Shown here: piece after piece, positions 28,166 to 37,194 of the stretch
Position numbering within the stretch: the stretch's first letter is position 1
How the letters are laid out: each line of letters opens with the position of its first letter
Origin: an uncultured Opitutia bacterium
GTDB lineage: Bacteria; Verrucomicrobiota; Verrucomicrobiia; Opitutales; Opitutaceae
Assembly: GCA_903900845.1 (NCBI GenBank)
Contig: CAIUOU010000002.1
Span: 1 to 63,399, forward strand
Length of the DNA: 63,399 nt
Direction of reading: 5' to 3'
Translations under genes and position numbers: made by a program
Notes under the pieces: model-generated
What the model was told of the DNA's origin: nothing
Databases searched by the model: none
The model's input: the letters and a program-made list of their open reading frames with translations, nothing else

Positions 28166-29280
28166 GGACCCGCCCCGGCAATTCCCGCGGCGCCTCCACC
28201 CGCGGTTACACCCTGGTCGAGGTGCTCGTCGCGGCGGGGATCACCGCGCTCATCGCCGGCTTCATCGCCGCGATCGTGGCCAGCATCTCCACCTCGTGGT
28301 CGCGTTCCTCGACCCGCCTCGGCGCGGACGCGCAGGCCCGCCTGATTCTCGACCAAATCCAGCTCGATCTGCAGTCGGCGGTCTTCCGGGACGACGGCAA
28401 CACGTGGTTCGCGGCCGACATCCTCAACGCGGCCAACGGGGGAGCCACCGGCATGTGGATCGTGACCCCGCGCAACCCGAAGCCGGTCGGCGGGATTTCG
28501 TTGAACCTCACGACGCCGGGAATCGCCCAGTCGCGCTTCGGCACCGCGGGCGTATGGCTGCGTTTCCTCGCGAACGGACGTCCCGTGACCAACACGGCCG
28601 GCGCGCTCACGACCGCGTCCGCCCCGGTCGCGGTGTCCTACCAGATCATCCGCCGCTACACCGCCACCAACCCCGCCAACACCAACACCGGCTACCTGCT
28701 GCACCGCGCCGAGGTGCGCCCGGGCGCGAACGGTACCAGCTCCACCTCGCGGCCCGGCGTGCTTGAGTCCGGCTACTCCGTCACGGCGGCCGCCTACACC
28801 ACCAGTTCGTCCTCGACCAACTCGGGGGCGGTGCCCGGCGACCCGCGAAGCGTCCAGGTGCCGGGAACCGCACGTACGCTCGACATGGTTTTCGGCGACA
28901 ACGTCATCGATTTCGGCATCCGCGCCTACGTGCGCGACGCGTCGGCCCCCGGCGGGCTCCGGCTCATCTTCCCCGCCACGACCAGCGGGGCCCTCACCAA
29001 CTCACCCCAGCCGTTGCGGTCCTCGTTGCCGTCCAAGACGCCGCCGGCCGCCGCGGGTTACAACCCGCGGCTGCTCTTCCCTGATGTCGTCGACGTGATG
29101 GTGCGGATCCTCACCGACACCGGCGTCGAGGCGGTCGCCAACCTCGAGCGGGTGCAAACCCCGGCGCTCGCCGTGCCCCAGAAGTACAACAACAACGCGC
29201 AGCAATGGTGGTGGGGTGTCGCGGAGGAAAACTCCCGCGTCTATACCCGGCGCGTCGTCATCAACGCGGAACCGCTGTGA
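28162..29280 (+). CDS. GspJ-like prepilin-type protein (Verru_Chthon C-like)
   Basis: A 372-residue protein. The chosen start is GTG at 28162, overlapping the previous stop; the frame is open further upstream but only the GTG gives a short prepilin leader. Cleavage is expected at Gly15-Tyr16, with Glu20 at +5. After the helix, ARLILDQIQLDLQSAVFRDD matches the GspJ pattern (a helix then an acidic, Arg-containing segment). It is longer than typical GspJ (about 200), with an added Ser/Thr/Asn-rich part. Likely Verru_Chthon cassette protein C. The next gene overlaps by 4 nt (GTGA). Confidence 0.83.
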   Translation: MRTRPGNSRGASTRGYTLVEVLVAAGITALIAGFIAAIVASISTSWSRSSTRLGADAQARLILDQIQLDLQSAVFRDDGNTWFAADILNAANGGATGMWIVTPRNPKPVGGISLNLTTPGIAQSRFGTAGVWLRFLANGRPVTNTAGALTTASAPVAVSYQIIRRYTATNPANTNTGYLLHRAEVRPGANGTSSTSRPGVLESGYSVTAAAYTTSSSSTNSGAVPGDPRSVQVPGTARTLDMVFGDNVIDFGIRAYVRDASAPGGLRLIFPATTSGALTNSPQPLRSSLPSKTPPAAAGYNPRLLFPDVVDVMVRILTDTGVEAVANLERVQTPALAVPQKYNNNAQQWWWGVAEENSRVYTRRVVINAEPL

Positions 29281-32200
29281 TCCCTCGCGCGCCCGGCTCC
29301 GCCATCGCCCCCTCCCGCGGCCCGCGGGGAGGCTTCGCGCTGCTTTTCGTCGTCACGCTGCTCGCGTTCATCGTCCTGCTCCTCGTCGGGCTCGCCTCCT
29401 ACACCCGCATCGAGACCGCCGCCGCCGGCAACACCCAGCGCCAGGCCCAGGCTCGCGAGAACGCGCTCCTTGCCCTTAATCTCGCGGTCGCCCAGCTCCA
29501 ACGCCACGCCGGACCCGACACCCGCGTCACCGCCACCGCCGAGGCTGCGGCCACGGGCCCGACGGCGCGCTACACCGGCGTCTGGCCCGCTGACCCGGCG
29601 GAGGACGACGACAATGATCCGCTGACGCCGCTCGCCTGGCTGGCCAGCGGCAACGAGGTGCCGACCCCCGCCGGCGTACCGCAACCGCGCGCCGTCCCCC
29701 CCGGAGCGGCGATGAACGCAAACAACGCCGTCGCGCTGGTCGGAACCAACACCAGCCGCGTGAACAACGACGTGATGGCCCGCCTCGTCCCGATCACCGT
29801 GCCCGGCGCGCCCGGGTCCGGCGGGGCCTCGACGACCATCGGCCGCTACGCATGGTGGGTCGGTGATCAGGGCGTCAAGGCTCCGGTGGCGCTACCCGAC
29901 ACCTCCACCTCCGCGACGTACGCCCCCTACGACTCCGCCGATCTGCGTTCCCGGCTTCGGCAGCAGGTCACCGCGGGCGCCGGGGCCGCGACCGCGGCGG
30001 GCGCCGTGCTCTTCGAGCCGCGCGACAACAACAACGCCTCCCTCGTCGCCGGGGAGAAGATCCTGCAGCACTCGCAGGTCGCTTTCCTGCGCAACACCGG
30101 CGGGTCGCAACTCGGGCTCACGACCGCGCAGCAGTATTTCCACACGTGGTCGCCCAACAACCTCGCCGTGCTGGCCGACCCGCGGCGTGGCGGATTGAAG
30201 CGCGACCTGTCCATTGCCCCGTCCCTGCTCGGGGAGGCGTTCACGGCGTGGATGAATTACAAGGCCTACACCGAGGATCCCGCCGCGGCCGCTCCGGACA
30301 GCGGCCTGCCGCCGTCCATCTCCCCGGCCTACGGCAGCGATCCCGTCCGGCGCCGCCATGTCATGACCCCGCATGTGATGTCGGAGGGCGGCTCCCACCA
30401 GGTGGCGCCGGTGCTCAATTACTTCCTGATCACCTTCAACGTGCGGACGGTCAACGGCGGCAAGGGCGTCCAACCCCTGGAGGTGCGCGCGCGCTGGATG
30501 GTTTCGCTCTGGAACCCCTACACCTCGGCTCTGGTGCCCGAGGATTTGCGGGTCGAGGTCACCGGCCTGCCCTCCCGCATCCGCGTCAATACGGTTTCCA
30601 GCGACCCGGATCGCGCCCGCCCCCTCGGCTCCTTCTCCCTCGGCAGCGCTTTCGGGACGCCGGTGCGCATCAATCTGCCGTGGACGACCGGCGATGCGGG
30701 CGATCCCGACCGCCAGTCTTGGCTGCCCGGGCGCGTCTACACGTGGCGTTCCAAGGAGGACACCGCCAAGCCCGAGGATGTGCCGGCGGAGGGTTTCGGG
30801 TCGGAGTTTTATTCCCAGGTCCTCGATGATTCGGGGCAGGGTGTGATCCGGCCGCTTGGGCTCGCGGAGGTCGACGGGGACGAGGCGTGCCAGCTCGAGG
30901 TCGAGGGCGACCTGGAGAACCTCGGGATTGTGCTCCACGTCCTGCGGCGCGACGCCGATGGCAACGTCCAGCCGGTGGAGCTCAGCCGTCTCACGTCGCC
31001 CGCGTTCGCCCAGTACTTCCGCTCCAAGGCCCAGCTCGCGAGCGAGAACGGTTTCCAGTTCAGCTATGTTTTCCGCCTGGCCGAAAGCAAGGACACGCCC
31101 GACGCGCCGGGCACATGGCTGATGACGACCGGCCGTGATGTGCGCCGCCGCTCGATTCCTCCGGAGTGCTTCGTGATTCCGCCGCATGGCAATCCGGGCT
31201 CCGAGGAAGGATTCCCGCCGGCACCCAACGACCCGGCCGCCTTCGTCAATTACAAGACCATCCGCGACGAGGAGCGCCTGATCGACCGCGAGCACGGTTC
31301 CAACAAGTCCTACGAAAAGGACACTCCGCTGTTTGAGTTGCCGCGCGCCCCGGTGCTGTCGTTGGGCATGCTGCAGCATTTCCGCCAACCCGGCCTGCGG
31401 CCCTTCATGATCGGCAACCCGTGGGGCGCATCGGTCGATATCGCGGGTATCCGCGCCGCGGAGCTGTTCGACCGCTTCTTCCTCTCGGGATTGGTCGAGG
31501 GTGTCGCGCCCTCCAAGAACGCCGTCGGCGACCTGACTCTGCCGAATCCCCTGCATCGTACCCTGCGCAAGGCCTCGGTGGACGACCTGCGCGGTGTGCC
31601 GGAAGCGCGTTCATCGCGCTATCTGCTCCAGGCCGGCGCCTTCAACGTGAACTCGGTCAACCCCGCCTCGTGGGCCGCCGTGCTGCGGGGCGTACGGTTC
31701 CCTTCGCCGCAGACTTTCAGCTACTTGAACCTGTCGGCTTCCACCGGCACCGCGTCGGACACCCAAAAGCTCACCGTGCAGTCTTCCGACGCCCAGTTCT
31801 TCCGGTTCTCCCAGTCGGCGCAGGAAACCTACCAGCTCCCCGGCACCGACAATTTTCCGCTGGCGGCGAACCACCTCTTCCGGCGTGGCATGCGCACCTT
31901 ATCGGCGTCCCAGGTGGGCGCCTTGGCGGCGAAGGTCGTGGAACTGGTCCGGCGCAAGCACGCGGAAAGCGGCCCCTTCCGCTCGATGGAGGAGTTTATC
32001 TCCCCGGCAACGGTGTTCGCGGGCGGAACCCAGGGACTCGACCGCGGCTTGCTCGAGGCCGCGATCGAGGATGCCGGACTCAATGGTGATTTCGCGGAGT
32101 TTGGCACCTCGCCGACCGAGTTTCCGGCGGTGCAGATGAACTCCCAGTGGCTCACGCCGGCAGACATTCTCACCGCCCTCGCACCGGTGCTCTCCCCGCG

Positions 32201-32429
32201 CTCCGACACCTTCCTCGTCCGGACCTACGGCGAGGCGATCAATCCCGCCACCAGCGCGGCCGAGGGTCGCGCGTGGTGCGAGGCCCTCGTGCAGCGCGTG
32301 CCCGAGTACCTCGACGCCGTCGACGCCCCGGAGGTTTCCCCCATCGACCTGTCCAGCGAGATCAACCGTACCGGTGGCCGCCGTTTCAAGGTGATCTCGT
32401 TCCGCTGGCTCACCCGGGCCGACATCTGA
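29277..32429 (+). CDS. Giant GspK-like protein (Verru_Chthon cassette protein A)
   Basis: A 1050-residue protein. The start is GTG at 29277, overlapping the previous stop by 4 nt. The N-terminus is GGFALLFVVTLLAFIVLLLV: a prepilin-like hydrophobic helix lacking Glu at +5, as in GspK. A helix rich in Arg/Gln follows. Two segments echo GspK: GAFNVNSVNPASWAAVLRG (about 775-795), like the NLNTA element, and SGPFRSMEEFISPATV (about 900), like the helical SAM-like part. GspK is normally about 320 residues, so the middle is a large insertion. This matches what I know of Verru_Chthon cassette protein A. Predicted role: tip protein of a pseudopilus. No cognate secretin or ATPase gene is in the window. 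Confidence 0.82.
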   Translation: MIPRAPGSAIAPSRGPRGGFALLFVVTLLAFIVLLLVGLASYTRIETAAAGNTQRQAQARENALLALNLAVAQLQRHAGPDTRVTATAEAAATGPTARYTGVWPADPAEDDDNDPLTPLAWLASGNEVPTPAGVPQPRAVPPGAAMNANNAVALVGTNTSRVNNDVMARLVPITVPGAPGSGGASTTIGRYAWWVGDQGVKAPVALPDTSTSATYAPYDSADLRSRLRQQVTAGAGAATAAGAVLFEPRDNNNASLVAGEKILQHSQVAFLRNTGGSQLGLTTAQQYFHTWSPNNLAVLADPRRGGLKRDLSIAPSLLGEAFTAWMNYKAYTEDPAAAAPDSGLPPSISPAYGSDPVRRRHVMTPHVMSEGGSHQVAPVLNYFLITFNVRTVNGGKGVQPLEVRARWMVSLWNPYTSALVPEDLRVEVTGLPSRIRVNTVSSDPDRARPLGSFSLGSAFGTPVRINLPWTTGDAGDPDRQSWLPGRVYTWRSKEDTAKPEDVPAEGFGSEFYSQVLDDSGQGVIRPLGLAEVDGDEACQLEVEGDLENLGIVLHVLRRDADGNVQPVELSRLTSPAFAQYFRSKAQLASENGFQFSYVFRLAESKDTPDAPGTWLMTTGRDVRRRSIPPECFVIPPHGNPGSEEGFPPAPNDPAAFVNYKTIRDEERLIDREHGSNKSYEKDTPLFELPRAPVLSLGMLQHFRQPGLRPFMIGNPWGASVDIAGIRAAELFDRFFLSGLVEGVAPSKNAVGDLTLPNPLHRTLRKASVDDLRGVPEARSSRYLLQAGAFNVNSVNPASWAAVLRGVRFPSPQTFSYLNLSASTGTASDTQKLTVQSSDAQFFRFSQSAQETYQLPGTDNFPLAANHLFRRGMRTLSASQVGALAAKVVELVRRKHAESGPFRSMEEFISPATVFAGGTQGLDRGLLEAAIEDAGLNGDFAEFGTSPTEFPAVQMNSQWLTPADILTALAPVLSPRSDTFLVRTYGEAINPATSAAEGRAWCEALVQRVPEYLDAVDAPEVSPIDLSSEINRTGGRRFKVISFRWLTRADI

Positions 32430-32488
32430 CCCGGCATCCCTTCACCTTGGCGCGTGCAATCCGCGCGCGTCCGGGGCAAAGTCTTCCC

Positions 32489-33871
32489 GTGACCCCGCCG
32501 CCCCGCGTTCCGCCCGCGCCGCGCGTTTTCCCCCGTGGCCTCGCCGCCGTGGTCGCCGCCGGCTCGATCCTTTCCATCACCGCCATGGCCGCTGAACGCC
32601 AGCTCACTTCCGCGCCGCAAGGCCACGTGCTCACCAACACCGGCGTCTGGTCGCCCGACTCGCGCTGGATCGTCTACGACACCCGCTCCGCGGACAACGT
32701 CTTCGACGGCAACCGCGTCGAGCGGGTCGAGGTCGCGACGGGGCGGATCGAGACTCTCTACGCGGCGACCGAAGGCGCGGCCTGCGGGGTCGTGACGTGG
32801 CATCCGACGGAACCACGCGTGGTTTTCATCCACGGGCCCGCGCGCCCCACGCCTGATTGGACCTACGGCATGACCCGCCGCCGCGGGGTGATCGTCGACG
32901 CGCGCTCACCCGGCTCGGCGCGGCCGCTAGACGCCATGAACTACGCGCCGCCCTTCACCCCCGGTGCACTCCGCGGGGGCTCGCACGTCCATGTTTTCAG
33001 CCCCGACGGCGGCGCGGTGAGCTTCACGTACGAGGATGAGGTGCTCGCGCGACTCGGGCCGAGCGGTGCGCACGACCTGAATCAGCGCACGATCGGCGTC
33101 ACGCGGCTTGGCACGGGCCGGAATGTGACCGTCGCGCGGAGCCATCCGCGCAATCATGACGGTGATGGCTTCACGGTGGTGGTCGCGCGCACGGTGAACT
33201 GGCCTCGTCCCGGTTCCGACGAGATCAGCCGGGCTTTTGAGGAGTGCTGGGTGCCGCGGCCCGGCGGGCCGCGGACGCTGGCGTTTCTCGGCAACGTGAC
33301 GGCGGCCGATGGTCGCGAGCACGCGGAGGTGTTTTTGGTGGAACTGCCCGCTGATCTTAGCGTGGCGGTAGAGGGCAGAGCCCTGGAAGGCACCGAGACG
33401 CGCCGACCCGCGCCCCCATCTGGTACGGTTCAACGCCGGATCACTTTCACGGCAGGCCGGAAGTTTCCCGGGGTGGTGACCGCGCCGCGTCATTGGCTCC
33501 GGGCCTCGCCCGATGGCTCCGCGATCGCGTTTCTGATGAAGGACGACGCCGGCGAGCCCCAGCTCTGGACGACGGCCCCCGCCGGCGGCGAACCGCGGCA
33601 GGTCACGCGCAATCCGGCGGGGGTATCATCGGCGTTCAGCTGGAGTCCCGACGGACGCCGGATCGCGCACGTGATGGACGGCAGTGTGTGCGTTACCGAC
33701 GTCGCGCACGGCGTCACTTCGCGCCTCACGCCGCGGGCGGAGGGCGAGTCGGTGCCGCTGGCCCTCGCGTGCGTGTTTTCTCCGGACGGGCGCCGCGTCG
33801 CGTACCAGCGCAAAGTGCGGGGCGCCGGGGGCGTCTTCGCCCAGATCTTCACCGTTGATGCGCACCCCTGA
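32489..33871 (+). CDS. YidR-like (DUF3748) exported TolB-type propeller protein
   Basis: A 460-residue protein that closely follows the layout of E. coli YidR/DUF3748: VWSPDSRWIVYD near the N-terminus, FIHGPARPTPDW, RRRGVIVDARS, LDAMNYAPPFTPG, LRGGSHVHVFSPDGG, HPRNHDGDGF, and VQRRITFT plus PRHWLRASPDG later. The repeats suggest a TolB/WD40-like beta-propeller. The GTG at 32489 is chosen because it gives a signal peptide ending at about AMA-AER; an ATG at 32585 would lack it. The molecular function of this family is unknown. The gene overlaps the downstream sulfatase by 14 nt, so they are coupled. Confidence 0.85.
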   Translation: MTPPPRVPPAPRVFPRGLAAVVAAGSILSITAMAAERQLTSAPQGHVLTNTGVWSPDSRWIVYDTRSADNVFDGNRVERVEVATGRIETLYAATEGAACGVVTWHPTEPRVVFIHGPARPTPDWTYGMTRRRGVIVDARSPGSARPLDAMNYAPPFTPGALRGGSHVHVFSPDGGAVSFTYEDEVLARLGPSGAHDLNQRTIGVTRLGTGRNVTVARSHPRNHDGDGFTVVVARTVNWPRPGSDEISRAFEECWVPRPGGPRTLAFLGNVTAADGREHAEVFLVELPADLSVAVEGRALEGTETRRPAPPSGTVQRRITFTAGRKFPGVVTAPRHWLRASPDGSAIAFLMKDDAGEPQLWTTAPAGGEPRQVTRNPAGVSSAFSWSPDGRRIAHVMDGSVCVTDVAHGVTSRLTPRAEGESVPLALACVFSPDGRRVAYQRKVRGAGGVFAQIFTVDAHP

Positions 33872-35363
33872 TCTCTCCCTGCGACCGCGGCTGGCCGGCA
33901 GGCCGGTTCTGCTCGTCGTGCTGACCGCGATGGCGTGGTTGCCGGCGCCGGCAGTGGCCGCGGCCGCCTCGCGTCCCAACGTGCTCTTCATCGCGGCCGA
34001 CGACCTGCGCGTTGATCTAGGATGTTACGGCTCGCCCGAGGCGCTGACACCCAATCTCGACGCACTGGCTCGACGCGGGGTGCTTTTCGAGCGCGCCTAT
34101 TGCCAGCAGGCGGTTTGCAACCCGTCGCGGGCCTCGATTCTCACCGGTCGGCGCCCGGACACGCTGCGCGTGTGGGACCTGAGGCGGCATTTCCGCGAGA
34201 CGTTCCCCCAGCTCGTGACGTTGCCGCAGCATTTCAAGGCTCACGGCTACACGACGGTTGGCCTAGGCAAGCTCTTCCATAATCAGTCCGGCGCGAAGCC
34301 GCCGTTTCCGTTCAACGATCCGCCCTCTTGGTCCGAGCCGCCGGCCTTCTCCGACGGGCCCCACTGGGCCGACTGGGTGGAGGAGGACGGTGGCGCCCCC
34401 AAGGGCAAGGGCGGCGCCGTCCAGCGGCTGGATGTGCCTGATGAGGCGTATCTGGACGGTCGGATCGCGGGTGCGGCGGTGCGGCGCCTCGGGGAACTCG
34501 CGCGCGACGGGAATCCGTTTTTTCTCGGGGTGGGGTTCTGGAAGCCGCACCTGCCGTTCAACGCACCCCGCCGGTACTGGGACCTCTACGATCGCGCGCG
34601 GATTCGGCCGCCCGCGGCCGCGTCCATGCCGAAAGGCGCGCCCGCGCTGGCCGGCCACACGTGGAACGAACTGCGCGGTTACGGGGGCATGCCCAAGAAC
34701 GGGCCGCTTTCAACGGAACAGATCGCGGAGCTGCGCCACGGCTACCTCGCGTGCGTGAGTTTCCTCGACGCCCAAGTGGGGAAGGTGCTGCGCGAGCTGG
34801 CTCGCCTGGGACTGGAAGGGAACACGCTGGTGGTGTTTTGGAGCGACCATGGGTTTCACCTCGGGGAGCACGACCTCTGGGGCAAGACCGCCAACTACGA
34901 GCTAGATACCCGGGTGCCGTTGATCTTCGCCGGGCCCGGTGTGGCCGCGGGCGGCCGCGCCCTCGGTTTGGCCGAACTGCTCGACGTCTATCCCACGCTC
35001 GTCGAGGCGAGCGCGCTGCCGGCCGCGGCGGGGACCGAGGGTCGCAGTCTGCTGGCCCAGCTGCGTGACCCGGCCGCTCCGGGCAAGCGGCTGGCCGTCT
35101 CGCAGCACCCGCGACCATCCTACGGCAACCAGCCCACGCACATGGGCTACACCTTGCGGTCGGCGGAGCACCGTTACGTCGAGTGGCGCGAACTGGCCGC
35201 GGGCGCCATCGTCGCGCGCGAGTTGTACGATCACCGGTCCGACCCGGCGGAGACCGTCAACCGCATCGACGACCCGGCGCTGGCCGCCGTGGTCCGCGCC
35301 TTCGCCACCGAGGCGGCGCGGATCATCGCGAATGGCGGCGCGAGGCCTTCGCCCCGACCCTGA
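33858..35363 (+). CDS. Iduronate-2-sulfatase-like sulfatase, secreted
   Basis: A 501-residue S1 sulfatase with a signal peptide (about 1-37). Metal-binding Asp pair in FIAADDLRVDLGCYG; catalytic C-N-P-S-R with Cys87, which needs formylglycine conversion; then HGYTTVGLGKLFH, FWKPHLPF and FWSDHGFHLGEH. These segments, including KPHLPFNAP, are typical of iduronate-2-sulfatase-like enzymes (S1_7 type). The start ATG lies inside the YidR-like gene (14-nt overlap). The substrate is probably a uronic-acid-containing sulfated glycan, by family only. A formylglycine-generating enzyme is not in the window. Confidence 0.92.
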   Translation: MRTPDLSLRPRLAGRPVLLVVLTAMAWLPAPAVAAAASRPNVLFIAADDLRVDLGCYGSPEALTPNLDALARRGVLFERAYCQQAVCNPSRASILTGRRPDTLRVWDLRRHFRETFPQLVTLPQHFKAHGYTTVGLGKLFHNQSGAKPPFPFNDPPSWSEPPAFSDGPHWADWVEEDGGAPKGKGGAVQRLDVPDEAYLDGRIAGAAVRRLGELARDGNPFFLGVGFWKPHLPFNAPRRYWDLYDRARIRPPAAASMPKGAPALAGHTWNELRGYGGMPKNGPLSTEQIAELRHGYLACVSFLDAQVGKVLRELARLGLEGNTLVVFWSDHGFHLGEHDLWGKTANYELDTRVPLIFAGPGVAAGGRALGLAELLDVYPTLVEASALPAAAGTEGRSLLAQLRDPAAPGKRLAVSQHPRPSYGNQPTHMGYTLRSAEHRYVEWRELAAGAIVARELYDHRSDPAETVNRIDDPALAAVVRAFATEAARIIANGGARPSPRP

Positions 35364-35515
35364 TCCGTCGCCCCCCTTGCGGCTTGGAGCGCGGCGGAAT
35401 CTGTGGATGGATCAAACCAGGTCATGAAAAAACACCCACACGTAGCGAGCGCGGGGCGCGGTGCCGGCCGGCAGCCGGCCGCACGGCGTTGTTCCCCGGA
35501 TGGGCGGTCGCTCCG

Positions 35516-36721
35516 ATGATCGCACTTGCGGCATTGCTCCTGTCGGGCGCGCTGATCGCGGTGTCTGTCTCCCTCGTGCGCGAGCGTCGCGCCCGGCGAG
35601 AGCTGGAGGCGGGGCACGCGCGGGAGCTGGCGGCGCAGCGCGAGCGGCGTGAGGCCGAGTTGCGTTCGCAGGCCGGCCGTACCGTGGCCCTGTTCGACCG
35701 CATGGTGGAGGGGATCATCGTGCTCGGCCCTGACGGCCGCATCCGGCTCTCCAACCGGGCCGCCGCGGCCTTCTTCGGTTTCAAGCCGCCGGCCGAGGGC
35801 CAGACGGTGCTGGAGGCCACGCGCCACCACGAGGTGGCCGCGCTCGTCGGGCGTCTCGCGCGTGAGCCGGATGTCCTCGACCATGAGCTGCGGTTGGACG
35901 GCCTGGGTGGCGCGCGGTTCCTGCAGGTGAACGCACTCGCGTTGCGCTCCCCTGAGGGCGCCAACGACGGCGCGATCCTCGTCTTCCACGACCTCACGCG
36001 GCTGCGCCAGCTGGAGGCCCTTCGCCAGGAGTTCGTCGCAAACGTGAGCCACGAGCTGCGCACGCCGCTTTCCCTCATCAAGAGTGCCGCCGAGACCCTG
36101 ATCGACGGCGGCCGCGAGGACCCCGCGATCACGGTCCGTTTTCTCGAGATCATCGACAAGCACGCGAACCGGCTCACGCACCTCATCGACGACCTGCTGC
36201 TCCTGGCGCGCATCGACTCCGGTCGCGTGGAACTCAACCTGCGTCCGGTCGAGCTGCGCACTGCTGCCGAGGATGCCCTCGACGACGCCGCGCTGATCGC
36301 GCGCGCGCGCGACGTCACCCTGGGCAACGAGGTGCCCGCCGGCCTCCGGGCCGCGGCCGATCCCGAGCGGTTGCGGCAGGTGCTGGCCAACCTGATCGAC
36401 AATGCCATCAAGTACGGGCGTACGGGCGGGGTTGTCACCTTGCGCGGCCGCGACGCGGGTGGGGGGATGGTGGAGATTTCCGTGCGGGACGATGGTCCCG
36501 GCATCCCGCCGGATGCGTTGTCCCGCGTCTTCGAGCGTTTCTACCGGGTCGACAAGGCGCGCTCGCGCGAGCAAGGCGGCACGGGACTCGGACTCGCGAT
36601 CGTGAAAAACGTGGTTCAGGCCCATGGGGGCGACGTGCGCGTCGAAAGCTCCGCCGGGCGCGGAGCGGAGTTCTTCCTCACGCTGCCCGCCTCAAACGGA
36701 ACGAAGCTCACCCCTGTTTGA
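35516..36721 (+). CDS. PhoR-type sensor histidine kinase
   Basis: A 401-residue membrane kinase. From the ATG at 35516 a single hydrophobic helix (about 1-20) is followed by a basic coiled coil, a PAS domain (about 57-160, GIIVLGPDGRIRLSNRAAA), HisKA with NVSHELRTPLSLIKS (His179), and HATPase_c (NLIDNAIKYG, DDGPGIPP, GGTGLGLAIVKN). It resembles PhoR, the phosphate-starvation kinase, but no phoB, pst or phoU gene is near, so its stimulus is uncertain. A TTG start upstream would add a few residues. Upstream, a 31-codon frame at 35424 has no recognisable product. Confidence 0.88.
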   Translation: MIALAALLLSGALIAVSVSLVRERRARRELEAGHARELAAQRERREAELRSQAGRTVALFDRMVEGIIVLGPDGRIRLSNRAAAAFFGFKPPAEGQTVLEATRHHEVAALVGRLAREPDVLDHELRLDGLGGARFLQVNALALRSPEGANDGAILVFHDLTRLRQLEALRQEFVANVSHELRTPLSLIKSAAETLIDGGREDPAITVRFLEIIDKHANRLTHLIDDLLLLARIDSGRVELNLRPVELRTAAEDALDDAALIARARDVTLGNEVPAGLRAAADPERLRQVLANLIDNAIKYGRTGGVVTLRGRDAGGGMVEISVRDDGPGIPPDALSRVFERFYRVDKARSREQGGTGLGLAIVKNVVQAHGGDVRVESSAGRGAEFFLTLPASNGTKLTPV

Positions 36722-36808
36722 CCGGACGGCTCCGGGAGGAGCCGAGTCCCCCAGTGAGACGGAAGCATTTGGGGCTCCCCTGGACGCGCGTCCGAACCGC
36801 TCCGCGTT

Positions 36809-36832
36809 GGTGAACCACGAATGGGCACGAAG
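36809..36832 (-). repeat. Dispersed CGTGGTT-type repeat
   Basis: On the minus strand this reads TTCGTG, four bases, then ATTCGTGGTT. It belongs to the same loose family as the TTCCGTG and TTTCGTGGTT stretches at 51890-51959. Such units occur in intergenic DNA of many bacteria; the role is unknown. Confidence 0.4.
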
Positions 36833-36850
36833 GCGTCGGAATCGGATCTG

Positions 36851-36879
36851 GTGTAGCCGCGGCTGCAGCCGCGGATCAT
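36851..36879 (+). repeat. Dispersed palindromic repeat, copy B
   Basis: A 29-bp unit identical to copy C at 41740-41768. It contains the perfect 18-bp palindrome CCGCGGCTGCAGCCGCGG at 36857-36874, preceded by GTGTAG and followed by ATCAT. The flanks of copies B and C differ, so the unit itself has moved or been conserved. Confidence 0.75.
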
Positions 36880-37194
36880 GCCGGACGAAGTACCGCCGAA
36901 GGCCTTCGCGCATCGCCCCGGATTTTTCCGCCTTGGGCTGCGCGCCAGGGGGAACACCGAGAAACGCGTGAAGGGTGGGAGACGAGGAAACAGGTGAGAC
37001 TTGCCAGACCGAAGCCAGCCCGGGGTAAGCGGGGTCGGGTCGCTTGCGCCTTCGGTGCCTTATTGCGGCCATGCCGGAATTGGAACGCGAGCAGGCACAG
37101 GAGGCACAAAGGGTGGTGCGATGATGGGCGCCCCCGACGGTCCAAGAGCTTTCGTTTGCCTCGGTTGGCGGGCGAGGGCATCGGTTGGGGCAGC

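Larger units (their letters stand above)
36722..37194. other. Intergenic region with repeats before the beta-helix gene
   Basis: 473 nt without a convincing gene. It holds a CACGAA-type repeat (36809-36832), palindromic repeat copy B (36851-36879) with a second 12-bp palindrome CGAAGGCCTTCG at 36897-36908, and a GC-rich stretch before the ATG at 37195. Reading frames on both strands are long only because of base composition. Confidence 0.6.

Noticed and set aside
35424-35519. Short 31-codon frame before the PhoR-type kinase
   Set aside because: It has no family similarity; the overlap of its stop with the kinase start is probably chance, though a frameshifted kinase N-terminus cannot be fully excluded.
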